Assembly (NCBI GenBank): GCA_009703055.1
Contig: WLGW01000008.1
Location: 1 to 41,043 of the forward strand
Source: Actinomycetota bacterium
GTDB lineage: Bacteria > Actinomycetota > Acidimicrobiia > Acidimicrobiales > Ilumatobacteraceae
Length of the DNA stretch: 41,043 nucleotides
Direction: 5' to 3'
This document shows positions 24,539 to 32,919 of the stretch, piece by piece; the stretch's first letter is position 1, and the number at the start of each line of letters is the position of its first letter. Under the pieces are notes generated by a model. That model was not told the origin of the DNA. It searched no databases and saw only the letters and a list, made by a program, of their open reading frames with translations. The position numbers and the translations under genes are program-made.

Positions 24539-25501
24539 ATGAAGACACGCATCACCGAAATGTTTGACATTGAACTTCCCGTCATGCTCGCGGGCATGGG
24601 CGGAGTGTCGTATAGCGACCTTGTTGCCGCAGTGTCAGAGGCAGGCGGCATCGGCACATTTGGTGCAGCACCCATGAGCACAGAACTTCTCATTTCTGAG
24701 ATGGCCCGCGTTCGCGAGATGACCAAGAAGCCATTTGGTGTTGACCTCCTTACTGCTTCACCTGATTCCATCGAGCGCAACTTGAAGGCCATCATCGAAG
24801 GTGGCGCCAGCATCTACGTGGCAGGCCTCGGTGTTCCTCGCGAGATCATTGATGAGCTCCATAAGCACAACATTCTTGTGGGTTCGATGTGCGGAAAAGT
24901 CCGTCACGCCGTTGCTGCAGTTGCAAGTGGTTGCGACTTTGTTGTTGCTCAAGGAACTGAAGCAGGTGGACACACTGGCACTGTCGCAACGATGGCTCTT
25001 GTGCCACAAGTTGTTGATGCCGTAAACGGAAAAGTTCCGGTTGTTGCAGCTGGTGGCATCTTCGACGGTCGTGGACTCATTGCATCGCTTGCACTCGGAG
25101 CAGAAGCGGTGTGGATTGGCACCAAGTTCATTGCCACTCATGAAGCCCACACGGGAAATGGCTACAAAGAGAAGATGCTCACGATGGCAGAAGACGACAC
25201 CGTGATCAGCAAGGCCTACACGGGCAAGACGTGCCGCGTTGCTCGTACAGAGTGGACTGAGCACTTCGACAAGCACCCCGAAGAGTTGCAGGGTTTCCCT
25301 GGCCAAGCCATCGCCACCATCCAGGCAGGCATCGACCACCTCGGTGTCGGCCCCGAGACAACTCTCGACACCAACAAAGCATTCATGGCAATTGGACAAG
25401 CCGTTGGTGCAATCGATGAGATTGTTCCGGCGAAGCAAGTTGTCGACGAGATTATGACGCAGGCACGCGAGACTCTCGAACGCCTCGCTTCTCTTCGTTA
25501 A
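24539..25501 (+). CDS. Nitronate monooxygenase / 2-nitropropane dioxygenase-like flavoprotein
   Basis: 320 residues. FMN TIM-barrel with N-terminal TRITEMFDIELPVMLAGMGG, the family motif QGTEAGGHTG (about 140-149), VVAAGGIFDGRG and LGAEAVWIGTKF (phosphate-binding loops). Proteins of this family oxidise alkyl nitronates or act as enoyl reductases on CoA or quinone substrates; mycobacteria carry members in sterol-catabolic regulons, which fits the neighbouring acyl-CoA genes. The start ATG 24539 matches the usual family N-terminus. Confidence 0.9.
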   Translation: MKTRITEMFDIELPVMLAGMGGVSYSDLVAAVSEAGGIGTFGAAPMSTELLISEMARVREMTKKPFGVDLLTASPDSIERNLKAIIEGGASIYVAGLGVPREIIDELHKHNILVGSMCGKVRHAVAAVASGCDFVVAQGTEAGGHTGTVATMALVPQVVDAVNGKVPVVAAGGIFDGRGLIASLALGAEAVWIGTKFIATHEAHTGNGYKEKMLTMAEDDTVISKAYTGKTCRVARTEWTEHFDKHPEELQGFPGQAIATIQAGIDHLGVGPETTLDTNKAFMAIGQAVGAIDEIVPAKQVVDEIMTQARETLERLASLR

Positions 25502-25537
25502 CTCGAACATCACTGCAGACACACGGCCCTAAAGGCG

Positions 25538-25543
25538 TAGTGT
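25538..25543 (+). promoter_or_regulatory. Candidate -10 box for the MFS gene
   Basis: TAGTGT ends nine bases before the ATG at 25553, with no Shine-Dalgarno sequence between. Confidence 0.35.
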
Positions 25544-25552
25544 CGTCCAGGC

Positions 25553-26788
25553 ATGTTTTCTCTTCTTCGTCGTAACCGAGATGTTCGTAACGTCTTTGGT
25601 GCACAAGTCGTTTCCTTTATGGGCGACTGGTTTGCCTTTGTGGCACTCGCTGGCCTCGTGGAAGACACGACCAATTCTCGATTCCTGGTGTCACTCGTTC
25701 TTGTCTCGATGACCATCCCCGGTCTCTTCATGTCCCCCATTGCTGGTTCGTTTGCAGATCGTTTTGATCGTCGCAAGATTTTGGTTTCGGTGTCTGTCCT
25801 CCAAGCATTCGCCGCACTACTTCTGCTTCTGCACTCTGTCGCCGGAATCTGGATCACATTTGTTGCCCAGTGCATCATTGCTGGCCTTGCTTCATTCGTC
25901 GGCCCGTGTACCAGTGCATCTGTCCCCAATCTCACCGACAACGAAGAAGACCTGCGCAAGGCCAATGCATTATTCGGCAGCACATGGGGAGTCATGCTGG
26001 CCGTCGGTGCTGCACTCGGCGGAATTTTTGCAGCAGCCTTTGGACGCAATGCCGCATTCATCGCTAATGCGGTGTCATTCCTTCTCGCTACGGCACTGTT
26101 TGCAAATGTTCGTCGCCCAATGCAATCAGCACGCACAGAACAGCAGACGTCTCGACGAGTACGTCCCCTTGCCGACATGAAGGAAGCAATCAACGTCGCC
26201 AAGAAAGACCCGATCATTCTTGCCTTGTTGTGTTCAAAGATGACGTTTGCCGTTGGTGCAGGAATCGTGAGCCAACTCGCTGTGCTCGCGTCAAACGTTT
26301 TCAATGTTGGCGACTCGGGCCGTGGCCTTCTCATTGGTGTTCGTGGCGTCGGGTCTGGGCTAGGGCCCATCATTGGCGCACGCATCGCCGGACGCGACAT
26401 GGCGAAACTTCTCAAGGTCTGTGGTTATGCCGGAATCATTTTTGCTGTCTGCTACGTAGGTGCAGCTCTCAGTCCGTTCATCGGCATGGCCGCTGTGTTC
26501 ATCGCACTTGCCCACCTCAGTGGTGGTGCGCAATGGACTCTTTCCACCCTCGGTCTGCAGATGACGGCACCGGACCATGTGCGCGGACGTGTGATGGCCG
26601 GCGACATGGCGCTTGTGAGCACAATGATTGGCGTCACCAGCATTTTGGCAGGCATTGCCTCTGAACTCATTGGAGTCCGCGCAGCGATTTTGGTCTTTGC
26701 CTCGGCTGCCGCATGTGCGTCAGTTGTTTACATCTTTGCAACTGCAGAAATCAGGAAGCGTCTGCAGACTGCACAGCAGCAGCAATAA
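25553..26788 (+). CDS. MFS transporter (EntS/MFS_3-like exporter)
   Basis: 411 residues with about 12 hydrophobic helices. N-terminal NRDVRNVFGAQVVSFMGDWF and the loop 2-3 motif GSFADRFDRRKIL are typical of MFS_3 members that include the enterobactin exporter EntS and many drug exporters. A cytoplasmic loop (about 188-215) separates the two halves. The substrate is unknown. Its last 38 bases overlap the convergent beta-lactamase-fold gene. Confidence 0.88.
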   Translation: MFSLLRRNRDVRNVFGAQVVSFMGDWFAFVALAGLVEDTTNSRFLVSLVLVSMTIPGLFMSPIAGSFADRFDRRKILVSVSVLQAFAALLLLLHSVAGIWITFVAQCIIAGLASFVGPCTSASVPNLTDNEEDLRKANALFGSTWGVMLAVGAALGGIFAAAFGRNAAFIANAVSFLLATALFANVRRPMQSARTEQQTSRRVRPLADMKEAINVAKKDPIILALLCSKMTFAVGAGIVSQLAVLASNVFNVGDSGRGLLIGVRGVGSGLGPIIGARIAGRDMAKLLKVCGYAGIIFAVCYVGAALSPFIGMAAVFIALAHLSGGAQWTLSTLGLQMTAPDHVRGRVMAGDMALVSTMIGVTSILAGIASELIGVRAAILVFASAAACASVVYIFATAEIRKRLQTAQQQQ

Positions 26789-27917
26789 GTCGCTCGCGAC
26801 GAGGGTCGCTGTCGGCAACCGTCATCATCGTGTTCATCACGTAGGAGAATCCCATCTCGCGAGAAGGGTCAGCAAACGAACTCGAGCCACCCGCACCATC
26901 GTGACCAAAACTTGTCGGGCCAGCAAATGGTGTACGCGGACAATGGACCATGAAGCCCATAGCGAAATCAGTTTCAGAGATCAGAACCTGATCCATCTCA
27001 CTCTTCGGAGTGTTGCTCACGGTGGCACGTGAACGAGTGTCTTCACCAAGAATGCGCACGCCATCAACTTCGCCGATTGTTGCAGCGTAGATGCGCGCAA
27101 GTGACCGTGCATTGCCGATGCCATTAGCTCCAGGAATCATTGCACGATGCACTTCAGGCTTATTGAAGACACCATTGCCGAATGCACCGTTGAGTCCGAG
27201 CGCTTCTGCGCCCTTTGTGCCGGGCGCACTGCGTTCCATCATTAACTTTGCAACTTCAGGAGTGAACTTCGGAATCGGATGTGCCATCAAACGGGCAACA
27301 CGGGGTTCCAATTCTTCGGGTAGACCAATATGGAACTCTGCGCCCAGGGGTAACACGATTTCATCGCGAACAAAGCGACCGATGCTCTTGCCCGTCACAC
27401 GGCGAACAAGTTCACCCGCCAACCATCCAAAGGTCAGTGCGTGATAGCCGTGAGTGGAATCAACGGGAAAGCGTGGAGCAGTTGCCGCAAGTCGCGCAGT
27501 AACTGTTTCCCAGTCGAGTGCTTCTTCCAAGGTGATGTCGCCATCAACTGTGTACAAGCCCGCACGATGCGACAAAAGTTGCGCAACAGTGACCTCACCT
27601 TTTCCTTGCGCAGCAAATTCGGGCCAATACGTTGCAACCTTTTCGCTGTAGTCAAGAAGTCCTCGTTCCACACACATTGCAACAGCAATAGATGTGATGC
27701 CTTTCGTTGTTGAGAAGACAACTTGCAGAGCGTCGGCGTCATAGGGAACCGAGTGGTCCTTATCGCGCCAACCTCCCATGAGGTCAACAACACATTCACC
27801 ACGGTGATACACCGCCACGCCTGCGCCGTGTTCCTCGCCTTTCTCAAAGCCTTCAAGGAATGCAGCGCGAACGGGCTCCCACCCTGACGCAACAGTGTCA
27901 ACCGTGAGCAACGACAT
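26751..27917 (-). CDS. Beta-lactamase-fold serine hydrolase (class C/EstB-like)
   Basis: 388 residues from ATG 27917; a longer open frame to 28076 is antisense-like extension over the LLM gene's own frame and is not used. Catalytic SxxK motif in FSTTKG (about 72-77), a Tyr in HGYHALTFG (position of YxN) and FGHDGAGG (position of the K/HxG motif). Known relatives are esterases, beta-lactamases and peptidases; no signal peptide, so cytosolic hydrolysis of an ester or amide is likely. Its start is 2 bases after the LLM oxidoreductase stop, so the two form an operon. Confidence 0.9.
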   Translation of the reverse strand: MSLLTVDTVASGWEPVRAAFLEGFEKGEEHGAGVAVYHRGECVVDLMGGWRDKDHSVPYDADALQVVFSTTKGITSIAVAMCVERGLLDYSEKVATYWPEFAAQGKGEVTVAQLLSHRAGLYTVDGDITLEEALDWETVTARLAATAPRFPVDSTHGYHALTFGWLAGELVRRVTGKSIGRFVRDEIVLPLGAEFHIGLPEELEPRVARLMAHPIPKFTPEVAKLMMERSAPGTKGAEALGLNGAFGNGVFNKPEVHRAMIPGANGIGNARSLARIYAATIGEVDGVRILGEDTRSRATVSNTPKSEMDQVLISETDFAMGFMVHCPRTPFAGPTSFGHDGAGGSSSFADPSREMGFSYVMNTMMTVADSDPRRERLIAAAVQSADAS

Positions 27918-27919
27918 GA

Positions 27920-28972
27920 TCAGCCGTCGATGATGGAGCGGAGTTTTGCAATCTGACCAACTGGGTCTGGTCCAACGGGGTTCACCGACAACACAGTGAC
28001 TCCGGCTTCCTTGTACGCCGCAACGCGCTCCTTGATGAAGCCAGCGCTGCCAACAAGGTTTGCGTTCATGATCCATTCGCCTGGGATTGCCGCAGCTGCT
28101 TCGTCCTTCTTGCCATCCAAGTACAAGTCCTGAATTTCCACTGCTTCTTTTTCAAAGCCGTAGTCACGACAGACGTCGTTGTAGAAGTTCTTGCCACGTG
28201 CACCCATGCCACCGACATAGAGAGCCATATTCGGGCGCGCCATATCGAGAATCTTTGTTTGTGCATCGCCGGTCAATGACTCATCAATGGCCAACATGCC
28301 ACCAGCCGAGATATCAAGACGCGGACGGTTGGGGTCACGCTTTGCAAGACCCGCCTTCAACTGATCGCCCCACACGTTGTGATAACGCTCTGGGTAGAAC
28401 ATGATCGGCAACCAGCCATCAGCCATCTCTGCAGTCGCTTCAACACTCTTGTCCTTCAGCGATGCCCACCAGATGGGGATGTCCTTACGCACTGGATGGT
28501 TGATGAGCTTCAATGCTTTACCGAGACCAGTTCCCTGGCCTGCTGGCAACGGAATCTGCACCGTCTTGCCGTCGTACTGAAGTGCTTCTTCGCGTGCCCA
28601 CACTTTGCGACACACTTCGATGTATTCCTTAATGCGTTGCATCGGCTTCTCGTATGGCACACCATGGAAACCTTCAATCACTTGTGGTCCCGATGCACCA
28701 AGTCCGAGAATGAAACGTCCATCACTGACGTAGTCACAACCGGCTGCGGTCATTGCCATGAGAGCAGCAGTACGTGAGTACACGTTGACAATGCCTGTAC
28801 CGATTTCAACGCGATTCGTCTTTGCAGCGAGGTACCCCACCTGTGAAATTGCATCGAAGCTGTATGCCTCTGCGATCCACACCTGGTCAAGACCGACCTT
28901 TTCCAGTTCAACAACACGGTCGACTGCTTCTTTAAAACCACCGGAGTAGTTGATTCCCATTGACAGCTTCAT
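27920..28972 (-). CDS. LLM-class F420-dependent oxidoreductase
   Basis: 350 residues. Luciferase-like TIM barrel: VDRVVELEKVGLDQVWIAEAYSF near the start, TNRVEIGTGIVNVYSRT, DGRFILGLGASGPQ and a C-terminal VGSAGFIKERVAAYKEAGVT. The F420-type LLM family uses deazaflavin F420, made by Actinobacteria, for hydride transfer. AAGGGGG with 6-base spacing supports ATG 28972. The substrate is unknown; it is the first gene of a pair with the serine hydrolase. Confidence 0.92.
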   Translation of the reverse strand: MKLSMGINYSGGFKEAVDRVVELEKVGLDQVWIAEAYSFDAISQVGYLAAKTNRVEIGTGIVNVYSRTAALMAMTAAGCDYVSDGRFILGLGASGPQVIEGFHGVPYEKPMQRIKEYIEVCRKVWAREEALQYDGKTVQIPLPAGQGTGLGKALKLINHPVRKDIPIWWASLKDKSVEATAEMADGWLPIMFYPERYHNVWGDQLKAGLAKRDPNRPRLDISAGGMLAIDESLTGDAQTKILDMARPNMALYVGGMGARGKNFYNDVCRDYGFEKEAVEIQDLYLDGKKDEAAAAIPGEWIMNANLVGSAGFIKERVAAYKEAGVTVLSVNPVGPDPVGQIAKLRSIIDG

Positions 28973-29069
28973 GATTTCCCCCTTGGAACGATGAAAGAAC
29001 CCTAGAACCCACAGGGCTGGGCGTGCGATTCGAGTGCCAAATCTCTAATTCGGTGCGACACTGCAGACC

Positions 29070-29957
29070 ATGGAATTGACCCCGACTTCGCGCTTCATCA
29101 CCCAGCGCGATGGGCTCAATCTGCGGGCCCTGGAGTGGTCTCGCCCCGAAGATTCCTCCGGCTCTCCCCTTCTCCTCCTTCATGGACTCGCCTCCAATGC
29201 CCGACTGTGGGACGGCCCAGCTCGCCACCTCGCCCAGTTGGGCCATGCGGTCACCGCCATTGATCTTCGAGGCCACGGATTCAGCGATAAGCCCGATGAT
29301 GGGTACGAGATGACCACAGTTGTGGATGACATCGCCGACGTCATCCACGCTCTCTATCCGCAGCGATCAAGTGCTGGAAAGCCCATCGTTATCGGTCAGT
29401 CATGGGGAGGAAACTTGGTGGTGGAACTTGCTCATCGTCATGGCGGTCTCGTTCGTGGCATCGTCGCGGTCGATGGCGGAACAATCGAATTGTCGCTCGC
29501 ATTCCCCCAGTGGGAAGAATGCGAGCGAACGCTTCGGCCACCGGCAATCGCAGGAATGAAATATGAACGACTGCGTTCCTACATTCGTGCTGCTCACACT
29601 GATTGGTCGGAAGAAGCCATTGATGGGCAGATGCACAACATGGAACGTCTGGACGACGGCACGATCCGCCCTCACCTCACGATTGAACGACACATCAAGG
29701 TGTTGTATGGCTTGTGGCAGCACATGCCCAGTGCATTGTGGGAAAACATTTCTGTTCCTGTGCTCTTTACGCCAGCCGCGAAGCAAAATGACGACCACAC
29801 GCGTGCAAAGCGTGCCCAAATTGCAACAGCACTTCGCGTCCTCCCTCGTGCCAAAGTTGAGTGGTTCGAACCAGCCGACCATGATTTGCACGCACAATTC
29901 CCCGAACGATTCGCTGCCGTCGTCGACGACGCACTGACCACAGGATTTTTCTCATGA
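29070..29957 (+). CDS. Alpha/beta hydrolase
   Basis: 295 residues. Oxyanion segment LLLLHGLASN (about 34-43), DLRGHGFSDKP, nucleophile elbow GQSWGGN (Ser near residue 110) and the catalytic His in ADHDLHAQFP near 271-279. This is the general hydrolase/lipase fold, probably an esterase, epoxide hydrolase or haloperoxidase-like member. The stop overlaps the next gene (ATGA), so it is coupled to the S51-like fusion protein. Confidence 0.9.
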   Translation: MELTPTSRFITQRDGLNLRALEWSRPEDSSGSPLLLLHGLASNARLWDGPARHLAQLGHAVTAIDLRGHGFSDKPDDGYEMTTVVDDIADVIHALYPQRSSAGKPIVIGQSWGGNLVVELAHRHGGLVRGIVAVDGGTIELSLAFPQWEECERTLRPPAIAGMKYERLRSYIRAAHTDWSEEAIDGQMHNMERLDDGTIRPHLTIERHIKVLYGLWQHMPSALWENISVPVLFTPAAKQNDDHTRAKRAQIATALRVLPRAKVEWFEPADHDLHAQFPERFAAVVDDALTTGFFS

Positions 29958-31276
29958 GCCTTCCGCGCATTCTCACCATCATGGGTTCAGGAGAAACCGC
30001 CCCCACCATGGTCTCGACCCACCGCTCACTCACGTCACTTCTCCCAAAACCAGTGAAGGCAGTCTTGCTCGACACTCCCTACGGCTTTCAAGAAAACGCA
30101 CCAGAGCTGGCAACACGCGCCGTTGAGTACTTTCGCAACTCAGTCAATGTCGACATCGCAGTTGCGGGTCTTGTCCGTCTTCATGACACACACATCGCCG
30201 CGGACACTGTTCAGATTGAACGTGGACTTCGAGCTATCTCCGATGCCACCTACATCTTTGCTGGGCCCGGTTCTCCCACATACGCACTGCGTCAGTGGAG
30301 TGGTTCAAATGTAGCCAGCAGCATCATCGACAAGTTGATGAATGGCGGCATTGTCACCTTTGCTTCTGCTGCAGCACTCACACTGGGCAAAGTCACTGTG
30401 CCTGTGTACGAGGTGTACAAAGTTGGCCAAGATGTCCAACGCCTTGACGGCCTCGATGTTCTCTCTGCCATCGGCATTAATGCCGCAGTGATTCCGCACT
30501 ACGACAACGCTGAAGGCGGTAATCACGACACGCGGTACTGCTACCTCGGCGAAACTCGTTTGCGCATGTTTGAAAAGATGCTTGACGACGACACCTACGT
30601 CTTGGGCATTGACGAGCACACAGGACTTGTCATCGATCTTGATGCGGCAGTTGCCAAAGTTGTCGGCAATGGCACGGTCACTCTCCGCCTCCGCGAAGAC
30701 TCTTACATCTACGAATCCGGCTCCACCATCCCCTTGTCAGTACTCCAAGATCCTTGGCTTCTGCGGACATCTGCATCGGCCGAGTCATCGCATCAAAAGG
30801 GTGTCGGCATTTCTGGAGAAACAAGTGTGGCGCAACTTGGTCGAGTTGGCGAAGGTAGCTCGCAGAGCGTTGAGCCCAACTCGAGCCAAGTTGGAAGCCT
30901 CGCGTACGCACTCCAAATGCACCAACAACAGTTCGATGATGCAATGACGGCGCGCGATGCAGATGGCGCCGTGCGTGCATGCCTTGCATTGGAACAAGCC
31001 ATTCATGATTGGTCCGCCGACACCCTGCAAAGTGACATCGCAGACAAAGCACGCGCTGCGGTACGTTCAATGATCAGTGCTCTTGGCGATGCCGCGATTG
31101 GCGGTGTACGCAATCCACGCGATGTTGTTGCACCGTACGTTGAGGCCATGCTCGCCATTCGCGCAACTGTTCGCGCGGAGAAACGTTACGACTTGTCCGA
31201 TGTTATTCGTGACGCTTTCGTCAACATTGGCATTGAAGTTCGCGACACCGCTACCGGTGTTGAGTGGGACTTGTAA
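29954..31276 (+). CDS. Peptidase S51-like protein fused to a cysteinyl-tRNA-synthetase C-terminal domain
   Basis: 440 residues. Residues 1-270 resemble the peptidase S51/cyanophycinase fold: IMGSGETAP, FAGPGSPTYALRQ, GGIVTFASAAALTLG (candidate nucleophile Ser138 at the GTSAGA position), HYDNAEGGNHDTR (candidate His182/191) and GIDEHTGLVID (Glu221). A Ser/Gly/Gln-rich linker spans 271-314. Residues 315-440 match the DALR and C-terminal part of bacterial CysRS: FDDAMTARDADGAVRACLALEQ, a central VRSMISALG, and RAEKRYDLSDVIRDAFVNIG followed by EVRDTATGVEWDL. The catalytic CysRS domain (HIGH/KMSKS) is absent, so it is not a synthetase. The start overlaps the alpha/beta hydrolase stop by ATGA. Function unknown; a role involving cysteinyl-tRNA or cysteinyl peptides is speculation. 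Confidence 0.82.
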   Translation: MSLPRILTIMGSGETAPTMVSTHRSLTSLLPKPVKAVLLDTPYGFQENAPELATRAVEYFRNSVNVDIAVAGLVRLHDTHIAADTVQIERGLRAISDATYIFAGPGSPTYALRQWSGSNVASSIIDKLMNGGIVTFASAAALTLGKVTVPVYEVYKVGQDVQRLDGLDVLSAIGINAAVIPHYDNAEGGNHDTRYCYLGETRLRMFEKMLDDDTYVLGIDEHTGLVIDLDAAVAKVVGNGTVTLRLREDSYIYESGSTIPLSVLQDPWLLRTSASAESSHQKGVGISGETSVAQLGRVGEGSSQSVEPNSSQVGSLAYALQMHQQQFDDAMTARDADGAVRACLALEQAIHDWSADTLQSDIADKARAAVRSMISALGDAAIGGVRNPRDVVAPYVEAMLAIRATVRAEKRYDLSDVIRDAFVNIGIEVRDTATGVEWDL

Positions 31277-31282
31277 CCACTT

Positions 31283-32131
31283 CTATACGTGATGAATGTG
31301 CGCAATTCGCGAACGACCACGTAAGCCAGATACTGCGTACACCACGATGAACATCAGTGTGCCCACCAAGATGATGGTGGCGCTTGCAGACGTATCTAAG
31401 TGATACGCGAGGTTCATTCCAATAAAGGCAGACGTTGCTCCAACAAGCGGAGAGATCCACAGCATGCGTGAGAACGAGTTAGTCAGCATTCGTGCAACTG
31501 ATGCAGGAATGACAAGCAATGCCGAAATCAACAGTGTGCCGATGACGCGCATTGTGACCAAGATTGTGAGCGACAACATTCCCATCAAAAGTGCCTCCAC
31601 CCACGAAACTTTGACGCCAGATACTTGCGCGACCTCTGGATCAAATGTTGCAAACAGCAGGTGGCGGTACAGACCAAACACCAGAACAGCAGTCAGTATC
31701 GCCACTACAGATACTGCGATGATGTCAATCGTCTCAACGCCCAGCACGCTGCCAAAAAGAACCGCCTCAATGCTCTTCTTCGCTTGGCCATACCTGTTGA
31801 GTAACGCAAGACCCAACGCGAATGAAGCTGTCGTGACTACGCCAATCGCCGCATCAGCTCCGATCAAACGGCGACGAGCAATACGGCCAATGATGATTCC
31901 TGATGTAACACCCCAGATACCTGCACCCACGAAGTAGTTCAACCCCATCACAGCCGATGCGGCTGCACCGCCAAAAACGGAATGCGAAAGACCATGGCCG
32001 ATGTAGCTCAGTCCTCGCAGCACAACGAAAACACCAAGCAGACCGCAAAGAGCTCCCGCAATCGTTGCTACAAGAATTCCGTTTGTAAAGAAGTCGTAGC
32101 GATATGGGTCAAGAATTCCGGCAATCATCAT
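31283..32131 (-). CDS. znuB: Zinc/manganese ABC transporter permease (ABC-3 family)
   Basis: 282 residues with about eight hydrophobic helices. LGVFVVLRGLSYIGHGLSHSVFGG and the ALLVIPASVARML loop are typical of ZnuB/MntB-type permeases. It starts with an ATGA overlap with the ATPase gene and ends 6 bases from the convergent S51-like gene. The metal (Zn2+ or Mn2+) is set by the binding protein; see 32916-34022. Confidence 0.9.
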   Translation of the reverse strand: MMIAGILDPYRYDFFTNGILVATIAGALCGLLGVFVVLRGLSYIGHGLSHSVFGGAAASAVMGLNYFVGAGIWGVTSGIIIGRIARRRLIGADAAIGVVTTASFALGLALLNRYGQAKKSIEAVLFGSVLGVETIDIIAVSVVAILTAVLVFGLYRHLLFATFDPEVAQVSGVKVSWVEALLMGMLSLTILVTMRVIGTLLISALLVIPASVARMLTNSFSRMLWISPLVGATSAFIGMNLAYHLDTSASATIILVGTLMFIVVYAVSGLRGRSRIAHIHHV

Positions 32132-32919
32132 TTTCCTACCTCGCCCATCTCACCCAAGCGACGAGCCAAATTGTCTCCACCGTTGTCAAGAACGATGGGC
32201 ATTCCACCGTGAATCAACACTTCCATCGGCGCTCCATATGTTTTTTCCAAAACATCAGAATTCAGAACATCAATCGGGGCGCCATCGGCAATCACCGAGG
32301 TGTTGATGCACACCAGTCGAGGCAAGTGTGCTGCCAGACCATTGAGATCATGTGTCGTCAACACAATTGAAACTCCATCATCATGCAGATCGGCAAGAAG
32401 ATGCAGCACCTCGTGTCGTGTTCGCACGTCGACACCAGAGGTCGGTTCATCGAGCACCAAAAGTTCTGGTCGATGGAACAAAGCACGCGCCACAAACACG
32501 CGTTGCTGTTGTCCGCCAGAGAGCTCACGAATATGGCGATTCTCAAGCCCCCCGAGACCTAGGCGTTCAAGCACTTCCAAGGCCTCGGCACGCTCAGTGG
32601 GAGTAATGCGAGGGAAGAAACGTCCTGCAGTACGCGTCATCGCCACCACTTCAAGAACAGTCACCGGGAAGTTCCAGTCGACTGATTCCACTTGAGGCAC
32701 GTACCCCATGCGAAGGCCAGGCTTCTTCGTGACATGACCTTCCACTGGCTTAACCGCACCAAGGACGGCCTTTAACAGCGTTGTTTTTCCGGAACCGGAA
32801 GGTCCGACGATGCCGACAAAGTCACCACGATGAATGGTGACGTGTGCATCGTGCACAGCCACTGTGGAGTCGTATGCGCATGTGATGTGCGCGCATTCGA
32901 CCAGGATCTCAGCGGTCAC
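32128..32919 (-). CDS. znuC: Zinc/manganese ABC transporter ATPase
   Basis: 263 residues. Walker A GPSGSGKTT (about 39-47), QVESVDWNFPVTV (the VDWxFP/Q-loop typical of Zn/Mn importers), signature LSGGQQQR, Walker B LLVLDEPTSG and H-loop TTHD. The GTG at 32919 overlaps the binding-protein stop (GTGA), and its own stop overlaps the permease start. It energises uptake of the divalent cation. Confidence 0.92.
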   Translation of the reverse strand: MTAEILVECAHITCAYDSTVAVHDAHVTIHRGDFVGIVGPSGSGKTTLLKAVLGAVKPVEGHVTKKPGLRMGYVPQVESVDWNFPVTVLEVVAMTRTAGRFFPRITPTERAEALEVLERLGLGGLENRHIRELSGGQQQRVFVARALFHRPELLVLDEPTSGVDVRTRHEVLHLLADLHDDGVSIVLTTHDLNGLAAHLPRLVCINTSVIADGAPIDVLNSDVLEKTYGAPMEVLIHGGMPIVLDNGGDNLARRLGEMGEVGK

